From assembly GCA_903844135.1 (NCBI GenBank), contig CAIMSN010000140.1, positions 1-51,392 on the forward strand: 51,392 nt of DNA, given 5' to 3'. Position numbers and translations under genes: made by a program. The notes beneath the pieces were generated by a model that saw only the letters and a program-made list of their open reading frames with translations, was not told the origin of the DNA and did no database searches. Every line of letters begins with the position of its first letter. Within the stretch, counting starts at the first letter, position 1. Below are positions 42,008 through 49,947 of this stretch, piece by piece. This stretch comes from an uncultured Rhodospirillales bacterium. GTDB taxonomy: Bacteria; Pseudomonadota; Alphaproteobacteria; Acetobacterales; Acetobacteraceae.

Positions 42008-42970
42008 ATGTCGTTCCGCTCCCTTTTTCTCGGCGTCGGCACCTACCTTCCCGAGAAGGTGGTGACCAATGCCATGCTCGCCGAGCAGGTCGAGACCTCG
42101 GACGAATGGATCCGCGAGCGCACCGGCATCGCGCAGCGCCATCTGGCGGGCCCGCACGAAAGCTGCGCCTTCATGGCCACCGCGGCGGCGCGCCAGGCGC
42201 TGGCGGACGCCGGACTAGGTCCGGACCGAGTCGATGCCGTGCTGGTGGCGACCGCGACCCCGGACCAGGCGTTTCCCGCCACCGCGGTGCGGGTGCAGGC
42301 GGCGCTGGGCATGAGCGGCGGGTTCGGCTTCGATCTCGCCGCTGCGTGCAGCGGCTTCATCTATGCGCTGGCGATGGCGGATTCCCTGATCCGCAGCGGC
42401 AGCGCCAGGACGGTGCTGGTGATCGGCGCCGAGGTCTATTCGCGGATCCTCGACTGGTCCGACCGCACCACCTGCGTGCTGTTCGGCGACGGCGCCGGTG
42501 CGGTGCTGCTGGGCGCCGGCCCGGCCGACGGCGCCGGGCTGCTGTCGACGCATCTGCATTCCGACGGCAGCATCGGCGATCTGCTCTATGTCGACGGCGC
42601 GGTCGGCCAGCGCGAGGCGACCGGATTCCTGCGGATGAACGGGCGGGAGATCTTCCGCCATGCGGTCGCCAAGCTGGCCGGTGCGGTGGACGAGGCGCTG
42701 GCCGCCAACCATCTGACCCAAGCCGACGTGGACTGGCTGGTGCCGCACCAGGCCAACAAACGGATCATCGACGCGATGGGCCGCAAGCTCGGCCTTCCGC
42801 CGGAGCGGGTGGTGGTGACGGTCGACCGCCATGCCAACACGTCGGCGGCGTCGATCCCGCTCGCCTTCGCCGAGGCGGTGCGTGACGGCCGGATCAAGCG
42901 CGGCGACCTGGTGCTGATGGAAGCGCTCGGCGGCGGACTCACCTGGGGTTCGGCATTGCTCAGGATGTGA
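42008..42970 (+). CDS. fabH: Beta-ketoacyl-ACP synthase III
   Basis: This 320-aa thiolase-fold enzyme has the catalytic triad Cys114 (AACSGF), His247 (VPHQANKRI) and Asn277 (HANTSAASIP). It also has TSDEWIRERTGI near the start. It starts fatty acid synthesis by condensing acetyl-CoA with malonyl-ACP. plsX and fabH together control supply to membrane lipid. The ihfA gene follows after 130 bases containing a candidate promoter. Confidence 0.97.
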   Translation: MSFRSLFLGVGTYLPEKVVTNAMLAEQVETSDEWIRERTGIAQRHLAGPHESCAFMATAAARQALADAGLGPDRVDAVLVATATPDQAFPATAVRVQAALGMSGGFGFDLAAACSGFIYALAMADSLIRSGSARTVLVIGAEVYSRILDWSDRTTCVLFGDGAGAVLLGAGPADGAGLLSTHLHSDGSIGDLLYVDGAVGQREATGFLRMNGREIFRHAVAKLAGAVDEALAANHLTQADVDWLVPHQANKRIIDAMGRKLGLPPERVVVTVDRHANTSAASIPLAFAEAVRDGRIKRGDLVLMEALGGGLTWGSALLRM

Positions 42971-43065
42971 CCGGCCGATTTGGCATCGCTTCGCCTGATT
43001 GGTGTCGTTCGGGATACAGTCGCCGACTGTCGTGCAATCTCATCGATTTCCGCTAGATCGTTGGT

Positions 43066-43094
43066 TTGACGGCTCTTGGTGGCATGCTTACGGT
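43066..43094 (+). promoter_or_regulatory. Candidate promoter of ihfA
   Basis: TTGACG (43066-43071) is followed after 17 bases by TACGGT (43089-43094), which keeps the T, A and final T of the -10. A start point seven bases after the -10 would fall on the ihfA ATG at 43101. No Shine-Dalgarno sequence is present, so the transcript may be leaderless. Confidence 0.5.
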
Positions 43095-43100
43095 CGCGCG

Positions 43101-43415
43101 ATGAGCACCGTGACGCGCGCTGGCCTCGCCGAGCATATCTACACGCAGGTCGGACTCTCGCGAAACGAGTCCGCCGCGTTGCTGGAGGCGGTGCTCGAGC
43201 GGATCGCCGGCGCGCTCGCGTCCGGCGATCCGGTCAAGATCAGCGGTTTCGGCACCTTCACGGTGCGCCAGAAAGGAAGGCGGGTCGGGCGCAATCCCAA
43301 GACCGGGGTCGAGGTGCCGATCCTGCCGCGTTCGGTGCTGGTGTTCCGACCGAGCCAGGTGCTGAAGGCGCGGGTGAATGGCCGCGACCCGACCGGTGAG
43401 GACGATTCCGCATGA
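43101..43415 (+). CDS. ihfA: Integration host factor, alpha subunit
   Basis: This 104-aa DNABII protein has [33 protein letters not shown] and [49 protein letters not shown], the IHF/HU arms. The alpha assignment follows the conserved position between fabH and a MerR gene. It bends DNA at specific sites for recombination and transcription. No Shine-Dalgarno is seen before the ATG. Its end overlaps the merR start (ATGA). Confidence 0.95.
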   Translation: MSTVTRAGLAEHIYTQVGLSRNESAALLEAVLERIAGALASGDPVKISGFGTFTVRQKGRRVGRNPKTGVEVPILPRSVLVFRPSQVLKARVNGRDPTGEDDSA

Positions 43416-44011
43416 GCCATTCGGGAAACTGGCCGGACGACGCGGACCACGAGCCGGATCGGGAGCCCGGCCACGATCACACGTCCGACGATCTCGACCA
43501 GATCGGCGTGCAACCTGCGTCGCGGCTCAAGAAAAGCCCGTCTGCTTTCCGCACCATCAGCGAGGTAGCGGACGATCTTCACATCCCGCAGCATGTCTTG
43601 CGGTTCTGGGAGACGCGTTTTCCGCAGGTCAAGCCGCTCAAGCGCGGCGGCGGCCGGCGCTATTACCGCCCGGACGACATCGCGCTGCTGCGCCGCATTT
43701 CCGATCTGCTCTACATCCAGGGCTACACCATCAAGGGCGTGCAGCGTCTGCTGCGCGAGGGCGACGGCACCCTGACCGGCGAGCTGCCGCCGCCGGACGT
43801 CGCCGAGCGCGACGACGACGATCTGTTCCAGGGTCTCCCGGCCAGCCCGGTTCCGTCCCGGCCGCCGGCCCCGGCCTCCGTGGCGCCCACCGCGCCGCCG
43901 CCGCCGCCACCCCGGGACACGGCGATGGAGGACGAGATCCGTCGCCTGCGCGGCGTGCTGCGGACGGTGCTGGGCGAGCTCGAACTGCTGCGCGAGCGCC
44001 TGCCGCTCTGA
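43412..44011 (+). CDS. MerR-family transcriptional regulator
   Basis: This 199-aa protein has a MerR winged helix at about 46-105: [45 protein letters not shown]. Before it is an acidic tail ([19 protein letters not shown]). After it come a proline/alanine-rich linker and a short coiled coil ([23 protein letters not shown]) for dimerisation. No metal or drug ligand cysteines are seen. The gene follows ihfA in many alphaproteobacteria and overlaps it by four bases. Targets are unknown. Confidence 0.87.
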   Translation: MSHSGNWPDDADHEPDREPGHDHTSDDLDQIGVQPASRLKKSPSAFRTISEVADDLHIPQHVLRFWETRFPQVKPLKRGGGRRYYRPDDIALLRRISDLLYIQGYTIKGVQRLLREGDGTLTGELPPPDVAERDDDDLFQGLPASPVPSRPPAPASVAPTAPPPPPPRDTAMEDEIRRLRGVLRTVLGELELLRERLPL

Positions 44012-44129
44012 CGCGCTTCCCGAACGGTAGCAGCATCAGGCTGTAATCCGTTGAAATTCCGTAATTTAAAGTAGGCGGCCGTCCAGTCCGCTGGTCGATG
44101 CCGAGCGGCTGATCGACTCGCTCGCCGGA

Positions 44130-44158
44130 TTGCGGTCCGGCCGGAGCCCTGCTAGACC
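44130..44158 (+). promoter_or_regulatory. Candidate promoter of tRNA-Pro
   Basis: TTGCGG (44130-44135) is followed after 17 bases by TAGACC (44153-44158), ending 18 bases before the mature tRNA. The short leader suits a tRNA precursor. The hexamers resemble the other candidate promoters here. Confidence 0.5.
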
Positions 44159-44176
44159 GCGCTTGCCGAAGGCATT

Positions 44177-44253
44177 CGGGCAGTAGCGCAGCCTGGTAGC
44201 GCATCAGTCTGGGGGACTGGGGGTCGTGGGTTCGAATCCCGCCTGCCCGACCA
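44177..44253 (+). tRNA. tRNA-Pro (anticodon GGG)
   Basis: The 77-base sequence folds as a cloverleaf. The acceptor stem CGGGCAG pairs with CTGCCCG. The anticodon stem TCAGT/ACTGG (one G-U) encloses a 7-base loop CTGGGGG with anticodon GGG. The T-arm contains GGTTCGAATCC, and the 3' CCA is encoded. It reads CCC and CCU. G36-G37 next to the anticodon makes it a TrmD substrate; trmD is in this window. Confidence 0.97.
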
Positions 44254-44269
44254 AAACGCCCCGATTTGC

Positions 44270-45388
44270 TTATCCATCCTGGTTCGCGGCCGCGGTGGCG
44301 TTCTCGGGAGCGGTCCATTCGCGCCAGAGCAGGATCAGCGCCGCCATGATCGCCGGGCCGACGAACAGCCCGATCAGGCCCCAGGCCTCGACGCCGCCGA
44401 GAATGCCGAGCAGCACCCACAGGAACGGCAGCTTGGTGGCGCCGCCGATCAGCACCGGCCGAACGAAATGGTCTGACACGAACACCACCACCATGCCGCC
44501 GGCGAACAGCAGCACCGCGGTCAGGGTCGAGCCCTGCGCCAGCACCAGCGCCGAGGCCAGCCCGATCGCCAGCACCGCGCAGAACGGGATCATCGCCGCG
44601 ACCGCGGTCAGCAGGCCGAACAACGTGGGATGCGGCGTGCCGGCGATCGCGTAGGCGCCGCCCAGGATCACGCCCTCCGCCAGGCCGACCAGCACCAGCC
44701 CGTCGAAGGTGCCGTGCACCGAGGCGATCATCTGGCGGCCGACCCGCTCGCCGCGGGCGCCGAACGCACGGCGGCTGGCCACCAGCAGGCCGCGCGTGAC
44801 CGACTCGCCCTCCCGGAACAGGAAGAACAGGGTGATGATGGAAAAGCCGAACAAGGTCGCGCGATGCGCAAGCTGGGTTCCGAGCTGGCGGGTCATGCGC
44901 AGGTTGTTCGACGATTTCATGGTGTTGAACAGGTCGGAGGCGTCGTCCGGCGTGGCCAGATGCTGCTGCCACCAGGCGCTCGCGGCGTCGTGGCCGACCG
45001 GCAGGCGGCCGATCCAGGACGGCACCGGAACGCCGGTGTGGCGGGCATGCTCCATCCAGGCCAGCACGCCCTGCGCCTCGCGCGCCGCCTCGAAGGCGAT
45101 CAGCGACAGCGGGATCAGGAACACCAGGGCGATCATCGCCGTGAACAGCAGCGGCAGGAGGAGGTTATGCTTCCCGGGCGGCCAGCGCCGCTTGGCGCGC
45201 TGGAACAGCGGCCAGGTGGCGATCGCGAAGATCAGCGCCCAGACCAGCGCCGGCAGGAAGTCGCGCAGCGTGTAGAGGCCGAGAAGGGCCAGCAGCACCG
45301 CCAGGGTCGTCCTGGCCACCTGCTGCGTTGCGTTCAGACGGCTGGCCTTGCAGTCGTCGGTGGAACGCTCGGATTCGCTCGTCTGCAT
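44270..45388 (-). CDS. AI-2E family transporter (PerM/YdiK-like)
   Basis: This 372-aa membrane protein has about eight hydrophobic helices: an N-terminal pair (TLAVLLALLGLYTLRDFLPALVWALIFAIA), a periplasmic or cytosolic region of about 90 residues, and a C-terminal membrane half with LVLVGLAEGVILGGAYAIAG and LLGILGGVEAWGLIGLFVGPAIMAAL. This is the AI-2E transporter (UPF0118/PerM) fold. Members are linked to export of autoinducer-2 or ion exchange; the function here is unknown. It is divergent from the acetamidase gene. Confidence 0.85.
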   Translation of the reverse strand: MQTSESERSTDDCKASRLNATQQVARTTLAVLLALLGLYTLRDFLPALVWALIFAIATWPLFQRAKRRWPPGKHNLLLPLLFTAMIALVFLIPLSLIAFEAAREAQGVLAWMEHARHTGVPVPSWIGRLPVGHDAASAWWQQHLATPDDASDLFNTMKSSNNLRMTRQLGTQLAHRATLFGFSIITLFFLFREGESVTRGLLVASRRAFGARGERVGRQMIASVHGTFDGLVLVGLAEGVILGGAYAIAGTPHPTLFGLLTAVAAMIPFCAVLAIGLASALVLAQGSTLTAVLLFAGGMVVVFVSDHFVRPVLIGGATKLPFLWVLLGILGGVEAWGLIGLFVGPAIMAALILLWREWTAPENATAAANQDG

Positions 45389-45415
45389 CGGGGCTCCTGG
45401 CGGAAAATATGGGAC

Positions 45416-45445
45416 CCTGCATGCCCCTCTCTCATAAAATGCAGG
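45416..45445. promoter_or_regulatory. Inverted repeat in the acetamidase/permease divergent gap
   Basis: CCTGCAT (45416-45422) and ATGCAGG (45439-45445) are a perfect 7-bp inverted repeat with 16 bases between, in the 154-bp gap between the divergent genes. It may be an operator for one or both. It is not flanked by a T-run. Confidence 0.35.
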
Positions 45446-45542
45446 ATTTCAACACTTTGGGCGAGGGGGTGCGATCCCGCTTGACGATCGGCGGCCGGAT
45501 GGGTGCCAGATGACTCCATCATCGGAACAGCCCGGAGGCCGC

Positions 45543-46511
45543 ATGAGCCAGACCGCCTCGCGCACCCACCACGTCGCCGCGACGCCGGACACGGTGCAGT
45601 TCGGGCTGTTCGATGCCGCGATCCCGCCGGTGCTGACCGTGGAGTCGGGCGACGTCGTGACGATGGAGTGCCTGTCCGGCGGCCGGGAGGTGATGCCGGA
45701 AGATGCGGATGCGTTCCCGATCCCGCCGGCGTTGCGCGCGATCCATGAGGCGAACCTGTCGCGGATCGGCACCCACATGATCACCGGACCGGTGGCGGTG
45801 CGCGGCGCGATGCCGGGCGACATGCTCGAGGTCAGGATCGAGGCGGTCGAGCCCGGCTCGGACTGGGGCTATTGCGGTTTCCGGCCGCTGGCCGGGACCA
45901 TCCCGGAGGATTTCGACGCCCGTTTCCTCAGCCACATCCCGGTCGACCGGGCTCGCGGAGTCTGTCGCCTGCCCTGGGGGCCGGAACTCAGGCTGGCGCC
46001 GTTCTTCGGCATCATGGGGGTGGCGCCGCCCGCCGCGCACGGGCGCCTGTCGAGCAAGGAGCCGCGCGCGTTCGGCGGCAATCTCGACAACAAGGAGCTG
46101 GTCGCCGGCAGCATCCTGTATCTGCCGGTGTTCGTGCCGGGCGCGCATTTCTCCGCCGGCGACGGGCACGGGCTGCAGGGCGACGGCGAGGTGTGCGTGA
46201 ACGCGCTGGAGATGTCGCTGAACGGCCGCTTCACGCTGGTGCTGCACAAGGGCAGCGCGGCGGCGCCGCTGCTGCGCATGCCGCGCGCCGAGACGCCGAC
46301 CCACTGGATCAGCATGGGCATGAACGAGGATCTCGATCAGGCGATGAAGCAGGCGCTGCGCGAGATGATCGCGCTGATCTGCGCGCGGACCGCGCTGTCG
46401 CGCGCCCAGGCCTATCAGACCTGCTCGCTGGCGGTGGATTTCCGGGTGACGCAGACGGTGAACGGCGAGAAGGGCATCCACGGCATGTTGCGCAAGGGGC
46501 TGCTGTTCTAG
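45543..46511 (+). CDS. Acetamidase/formamidase family protein
   Basis: This 322-aa protein matches the FmdA/AmdA family. HHVAATPDTVQFGLFDAAIPPVLTVESGDVVTMEC is followed by HMITGPVAVRGAMPGDMLEVRI, then PFFGIMGVAPPAAHGR, FGGNLDNKELVAGSILYLPVFVPGAHFSAGDGHGLQGDGEVCVNALE. Family members release ammonia from formamide or acetamide. Several aspartate and histidine residues in the GDGHGLQGDGE loop are probably part of the zinc or active site. ATG 45543 has GGAGG upstream; an ATG at 45510 is less likely. The stop directly abuts the nucleoside hydrolase start. Confidence 0.88.
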   Translation: MSQTASRTHHVAATPDTVQFGLFDAAIPPVLTVESGDVVTMECLSGGREVMPEDADAFPIPPALRAIHEANLSRIGTHMITGPVAVRGAMPGDMLEVRIEAVEPGSDWGYCGFRPLAGTIPEDFDARFLSHIPVDRARGVCRLPWGPELRLAPFFGIMGVAPPAAHGRLSSKEPRAFGGNLDNKELVAGSILYLPVFVPGAHFSAGDGHGLQGDGEVCVNALEMSLNGRFTLVLHKGSAAAPLLRMPRAETPTHWISMGMNEDLDQAMKQALREMIALICARTALSRAQAYQTCSLAVDFRVTQTVNGEKGIHGMLRKGLLF

Positions 46512-47531
46512 ATGCGCCGGCTGCTCCCGCCCGCCTTCCTGCCCGCCTTCCTGCTCCTGGTCGTGCTCCGGCCGGTGGACGCCGCAACGCCGGCTGCCGG
46601 GCCGGTCGCGTCCAGGACGATCATCCTCGACACCGACATCGGCGACGATATCGACGATGCGTTCGCGCTGGCGATGATCCTGGCGTCGCCGTCGCTGCAT
46701 CTCGCGGCGGTCTCGACCAGCATGGGCGACACGGCGTTGCGCGCTAGGCTGACGCGGCGCTTCCTGCGCGCCGCCGGCCGCACCGACATCCCGGTGCTCG
46801 CCGGGCCGTCCACCGCACCCGGCACCGTGTTCACCCAGGCGGAATGGGCGCGCGCCGAGCCACCGCTGTCGGGCGGCGAGCCGGACGCGGTGCGCGGCAT
46901 GCTCGCGCTGCTGCGACGCGCGCCGGACCGCAGCGTGACCCTGGTGGCGCTGGCGCCGCTGACCACGGTCGGGGCGATGATCGCCCGCGATCCGGCGACC
47001 TTCCGCAGGCTCGCCGGGGTGGTGATGATGGGCGGGTCGATCGCGCGGGGATATGGCGCCGCGGCGGGCACCACCGGACCCACGCCCAGCCGCGAATACA
47101 ATATCGAGAAGGACCCGGCCGGCTTGCGCGCCCTGCTCGGCTCCGGGGTCCCGGTGACGCTGTTTCCGGTCGATGCCACCGAGATCGCGCTGGAGCGCGA
47201 CGACCGCGCGCCGATCCTGGCGCAGCCGACCGGCGTCGGTCGGGCGCTGGCGGATTTGTACGAGCTCTGGAAACAGGCCAGCCGCAGGGGCGACACGCCG
47301 GTGCTGTTCGATGCGGTGCCGGTGGCCCACCTGCTGCGTCCGCCACTCTGCACGCCGTCGCCGCTGCGTCTGCGGGTGGACGAAGCCGGCTTGACGATCC
47401 CGGTGTCAGGACCGGCCAATGTCTCCGCCTGCCTGACCAGCGACCGGGCTTCGGTGCTGTCGGTGGTGACGAGCCTGCTGGCCCCGGACCGGCGGGAAGC
47501 CGATCCGGGGCAGGGCGTCAGGCGGCCTTGA
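46512..47531 (+). CDS. Exported nucleoside hydrolase-family protein
   Basis: This 339-aa protein has a signal peptide (LLPPAFLPAFLLLVVLRPVDA) and then the calcium-binding signature ILDTDIGDDIDDAFALAM (38-55), close to the DTDxGxDD core of inosine-uridine hydrolases. LFDAVPVAHLL near the C-terminus supplies the later Asp. The family cleaves ribonucleosides to base and ribose; export suggests periplasmic salvage. It begins immediately after the acetamidase stop (TAGATG), so they are one operon. Its last 14 bases overlap the sodB end. Confidence 0.87.
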   Translation: MRRLLPPAFLPAFLLLVVLRPVDAATPAAGPVASRTIILDTDIGDDIDDAFALAMILASPSLHLAAVSTSMGDTALRARLTRRFLRAAGRTDIPVLAGPSTAPGTVFTQAEWARAEPPLSGGEPDAVRGMLALLRRAPDRSVTLVALAPLTTVGAMIARDPATFRRLAGVVMMGGSIARGYGAAAGTTGPTPSREYNIEKDPAGLRALLGSGVPVTLFPVDATEIALERDDRAPILAQPTGVGRALADLYELWKQASRRGDTPVLFDAVPVAHLLRPPLCTPSPLRLRVDEAGLTIPVSGPANVSACLTSDRASVLSVVTSLLAPDRREADPGQGVRRP

Positions 47532-48126
47532 GGCGGGCCTCGGCGAACTCGTAGTTGGCGAGCTTGTCGAGGAAGTTGGTCACGTAGTCGGGGCGGCGGT
47601 TCTGGAAGTCCAGGTAGTAGGCGTGCTCCCAGACGTCGAGGCCGAGCAGCGCGGTGCCGGCGTTCTCAGCCAGCGGGTTGGAGCCGTTCGGGGTCTTGGT
47701 CACCTTGAGCTTGCCGTCGGTGCCCAGCACCAGCCAGGCCCAGCCGGAGCCGAACTGGGTGGTGGCGGCGGTCTTGAAGGCGTCCTTGAACGCCTCGACG
47801 CTGCCGAAATCCGCGGCGATCTTGCTCTCGAGGCTGGACGGGATGCCGCCGCCGTTCGGCGACAGGCCCTGCCAGAACAGGATGTGGTTCCAGTGCTGGC
47901 CGGCATTGTTGAACACCGGCGCCATGTCGGTCTTGCCGTGGGTGAAGGCGATGATCTCATCGAGCGACTTGCCGGCCAGTGCCTCGTTCTTCTCCACGAA
48001 GCCGTTCAGCGCGGTGACGTAGGCCTGGTGATGCTTGCCGTGATGCAGTTCCAGCGTCTGCTGGCACATGCCCTTGGCCGCGAGCGCGTTGGGCGGATAA
48101 GGCAGGGCGGGGAGTTCGAAGGCCAT
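47518..48126 (-). CDS. sodB: Superoxide dismutase (iron type probable)
   Basis: This 202-aa protein has metal ligands His28 (LHHGKHH), His81 (HWNHILFW), Asp164 and His168 (GLDVWEHAYYLDF). Gln77 in NNAGQHW is in the position used by Fe-SODs. It has no signal peptide, so it is cytosolic. It dismutates superoxide. A strong promoter-like sequence (TTGACG-N17-TAGCTG) lies 46 bases upstream, and AAGGAG precedes the start. The metal choice is inference. Confidence 0.95.
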   Translation of the reverse strand: MAFELPALPYPPNALAAKGMCQQTLELHHGKHHQAYVTALNGFVEKNEALAGKSLDEIIAFTHGKTDMAPVFNNAGQHWNHILFWQGLSPNGGGIPSSLESKIAADFGSVEAFKDAFKTAATTQFGSGWAWLVLGTDGKLKVTKTPNGSNPLAENAGTALLGLDVWEHAYYLDFQNRRPDYVTNFLDKLANYEFAEARLKAA

Positions 48127-48171
48127 GGGCTGTTCTCCTTTTTCGGGACGTTCCCGACAGGTGTGGCCCGA

Positions 48172-48200
48172 CAGCTATGGGCGGCCCACCGACCCGTCAA
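48172..48200 (-). promoter_or_regulatory. Candidate promoter of sodB
   Basis: On the minus strand TTGACG (48195-48200) is followed after 17 bases by TAGCTG (48172-48177). Transcription would begin near 48165, giving a leader of about 39 bases that contains AAGGAG. No obvious iron-regulator box is seen. Confidence 0.55.
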
Positions 48201-48269
48201 GACGCGGTTCGCGGCTGTGGAGGGATGGCACGCCTTGCCGGGATGCGGCGTCCGGCTCATTGGGACGGC

Positions 48270-49061
48270 ATGACCCTCGAACGCGAAGCGGCGGCCGGTC
48301 GTTTCACCGATCTCGCCCGGCAGGCCGATCCGGACCGTTTCCTGACCGTGCTGCCGGCGCCGCCGGCGCAGCGCACGGCGCTGTGCGTGCTGATCCTGCT
48401 GAACCACGAGCTGGTCCGCGCCACCGAACAGCCATCGGCCCGCTCCGGCGCCGGCCCGATCGCCGCGTTGATCCGGCTGCAATGGTGGCGCGAGGTCATC
48501 GAGAATTCACGCGCCGACTGGCACAACCAGCCGGTCGCGGTCGCGGTCCGCGCGCTGCTGGACCAGGGACGGGTGCGGATGGAGACGCTGCTGACGCTGA
48601 TCGGCGCGCGCGAGGCCGAGGCGGAGGGCCTGGAGACGGTCGAGTCGTGGCGCCAGGCGATGCTGGACGGACCCGGCGGGCTGCAGCGCGCGATCGGCGA
48701 GCTGCTGGGGGTCGACCCGTCGCAGGCCGACCGGCTGGCAGCGGCGGGCGCCGCGTATGGATGCGGCGCGCTGCGGCGCCATCTTCCGGCCCTGCTGGCC
48801 AACGAGCGCGGCATTCTGCCGGCTGCGATCGAAACCACCCGGCCGGTCGCCGAGTTGCGGGCGTTCCTGGCCTCCGAAGGCGAGCGGTTCCTGGCGCTGG
48901 CCGGCGCGCAGCGTGCGTCGCCTGGCCAGCGTGCCGCCTGGCTGCCGCTGGTGCTGGCCAGGCGGGATCTGCGTGGCGACGGCGCGGCGTTCGACCGGAG
49001 CGCCGGCGCAAGGGGTCTGGGAGACCGCCTCGCCGTGCTGGCGGCGGCGATCGGTCGGTGA
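48270..49061 (+). CDS. NDUFAF6-like squalene/phytoene synthase-family protein
   Basis: This 263-aa protein has the fold signature of the phytoene synthase family in RFLTVLPAPPAQRTALCVLILLNHELVR and IAALIRLQWWREVIE, closest to NDUFAF6-like members. The aspartate-rich DxxxD motifs of true prenyl synthases are not visible; NHELVRATE stands where one would be. It is thus unlikely to make carotenoids or squalene. NDUFAF6 helps assemble respiratory complex I in mitochondria, so a similar role is possible. It starts at ATG 48270, divergent from sodB, and is 19 bases before the SDR gene. Confidence 0.78.
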   Translation: MTLEREAAAGRFTDLARQADPDRFLTVLPAPPAQRTALCVLILLNHELVRATEQPSARSGAGPIAALIRLQWWREVIENSRADWHNQPVAVAVRALLDQGRVRMETLLTLIGAREAEAEGLETVESWRQAMLDGPGGLQRAIGELLGVDPSQADRLAAAGAAYGCGALRRHLPALLANERGILPAAIETTRPVAELRAFLASEGERFLALAGAQRASPGQRAAWLPLVLARRDLRGDGAAFDRSAGARGLGDRLAVLAAAIGR

Positions 49062-49080
49062 CGGGAACAGGAGGACGAGC

Positions 49081-49947
49081 ATGAGCATGGGTCTGGACGC
49101 ATTGCAGCCCGGCAAGGTGGCGCTGGTGACCGGCGGCGCCTCGGGGATCGGTCTGGCCGCGTGCCGGAGGTTCGCTTCCCTGGGGATGCGGGTGGCGATC
49201 ATCGACCTGCCCGGCGCGGCGCTGGAGCGGGCCGCGAAGGAGGTCTGCGACCATTCCGGCGACCAGGATCGTGCGCGTGGCTTCGCCGCCGACGTGTCGT
49301 CGCGTCCGGAGATGCGCGCGCTGGCCGACCAGGTGCGCGGCTGGGCGGGAACGATCGACCTGGTGATGGCGAACGCGGCGGTCCAGCCCGGCAGCGCCGT
49401 GCTGGGGCCGGACGCGCAGTGGGACAGCGTGCTGTCGGTCAATCTGCACGGCGTGATCGAGACGGTGCGGGCGATCCTGCCTGGCATGATCGAGCAGGGC
49501 GGGCCGGGACTGGTGATCGTCACCGGCTCCAAGCAGGGCATCACCACCCCGCCCGGCGACCCCGCCTACAATGTCGCCAAGGCCGGAGTGAAGGCGTTCG
49601 CGGAAGCGGTGCAGCACGATCTGCGCAACCGCGCCGGCTGCCGGATCGGCGCGCATCTGCTGATCCCGGGCTTCGTGTTCACCGCGCTCACCAGGGGCGA
49701 CCGGACCGAGAAGCCGGCGGCGGCCTGGACCCCGGAGCAGACCATCGATTTCATGATGACCAGCCTCAACCGCGGCGATTTCTACATCCTGTGCCCGGAC
49801 AACGACGTGTCGCGGGCCACCGACGAGCGGCGCATCCTCTGGGCGGCCGGCGACATCGTCGAGAACCGGCCGCCTCTGTCGCGCTGGCACCCGGATTATG
49901 GCGACGCGTTCCAGGCGTTTCTCAAGGCGCCGCCAGGGTCCGCCTGA
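49081..49947 (+). CDS. Short-chain dehydrogenase/reductase
   Basis: This 288-aa SDR has the coenzyme loop TGGASGIG (19-26), a probable NAD-favouring Asp in IIDLPG, NAA in the MANAAVQ segment and VTGSKQGITTPPGDPAYNVAKAG with the Ser and YxxxK catalytic residues. The C-terminal part is unusually long, with FYILCPDNDVSRATDERRILWAAGDIVENRPPLSRW. The substrate is unknown. AGGAGGACGAGC precedes the ATG, giving strong translation. Its end overlaps the convergent hydrolase by 26 bases. Confidence 0.88.
   Translation: MSMGLDALQPGKVALVTGGASGIGLAACRRFASLGMRVAIIDLPGAALERAAKEVCDHSGDQDRARGFAADVSSRPEMRALADQVRGWAGTIDLVMANAAVQPGSAVLGPDAQWDSVLSVNLHGVIETVRAILPGMIEQGGPGLVIVTGSKQGITTPPGDPAYNVAKAGVKAFAEAVQHDLRNRAGCRIGAHLLIPGFVFTALTRGDRTEKPAAAWTPEQTIDFMMTSLNRGDFYILCPDNDVSRATDERRILWAAGDIVENRPPLSRWHPDYGDAFQAFLKAPPGSA

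Noticed and set aside
44270-45388. A dedicated quorum-sensing locus
   Set aside because: The AI-2E family name is broad and no synthase or receptor gene is adjacent.
48270-49061. Carotenoid or hopanoid biosynthesis gene
   Set aside because: The catalytic aspartate motifs are not visible and no other isoprenoid gene is adjacent.
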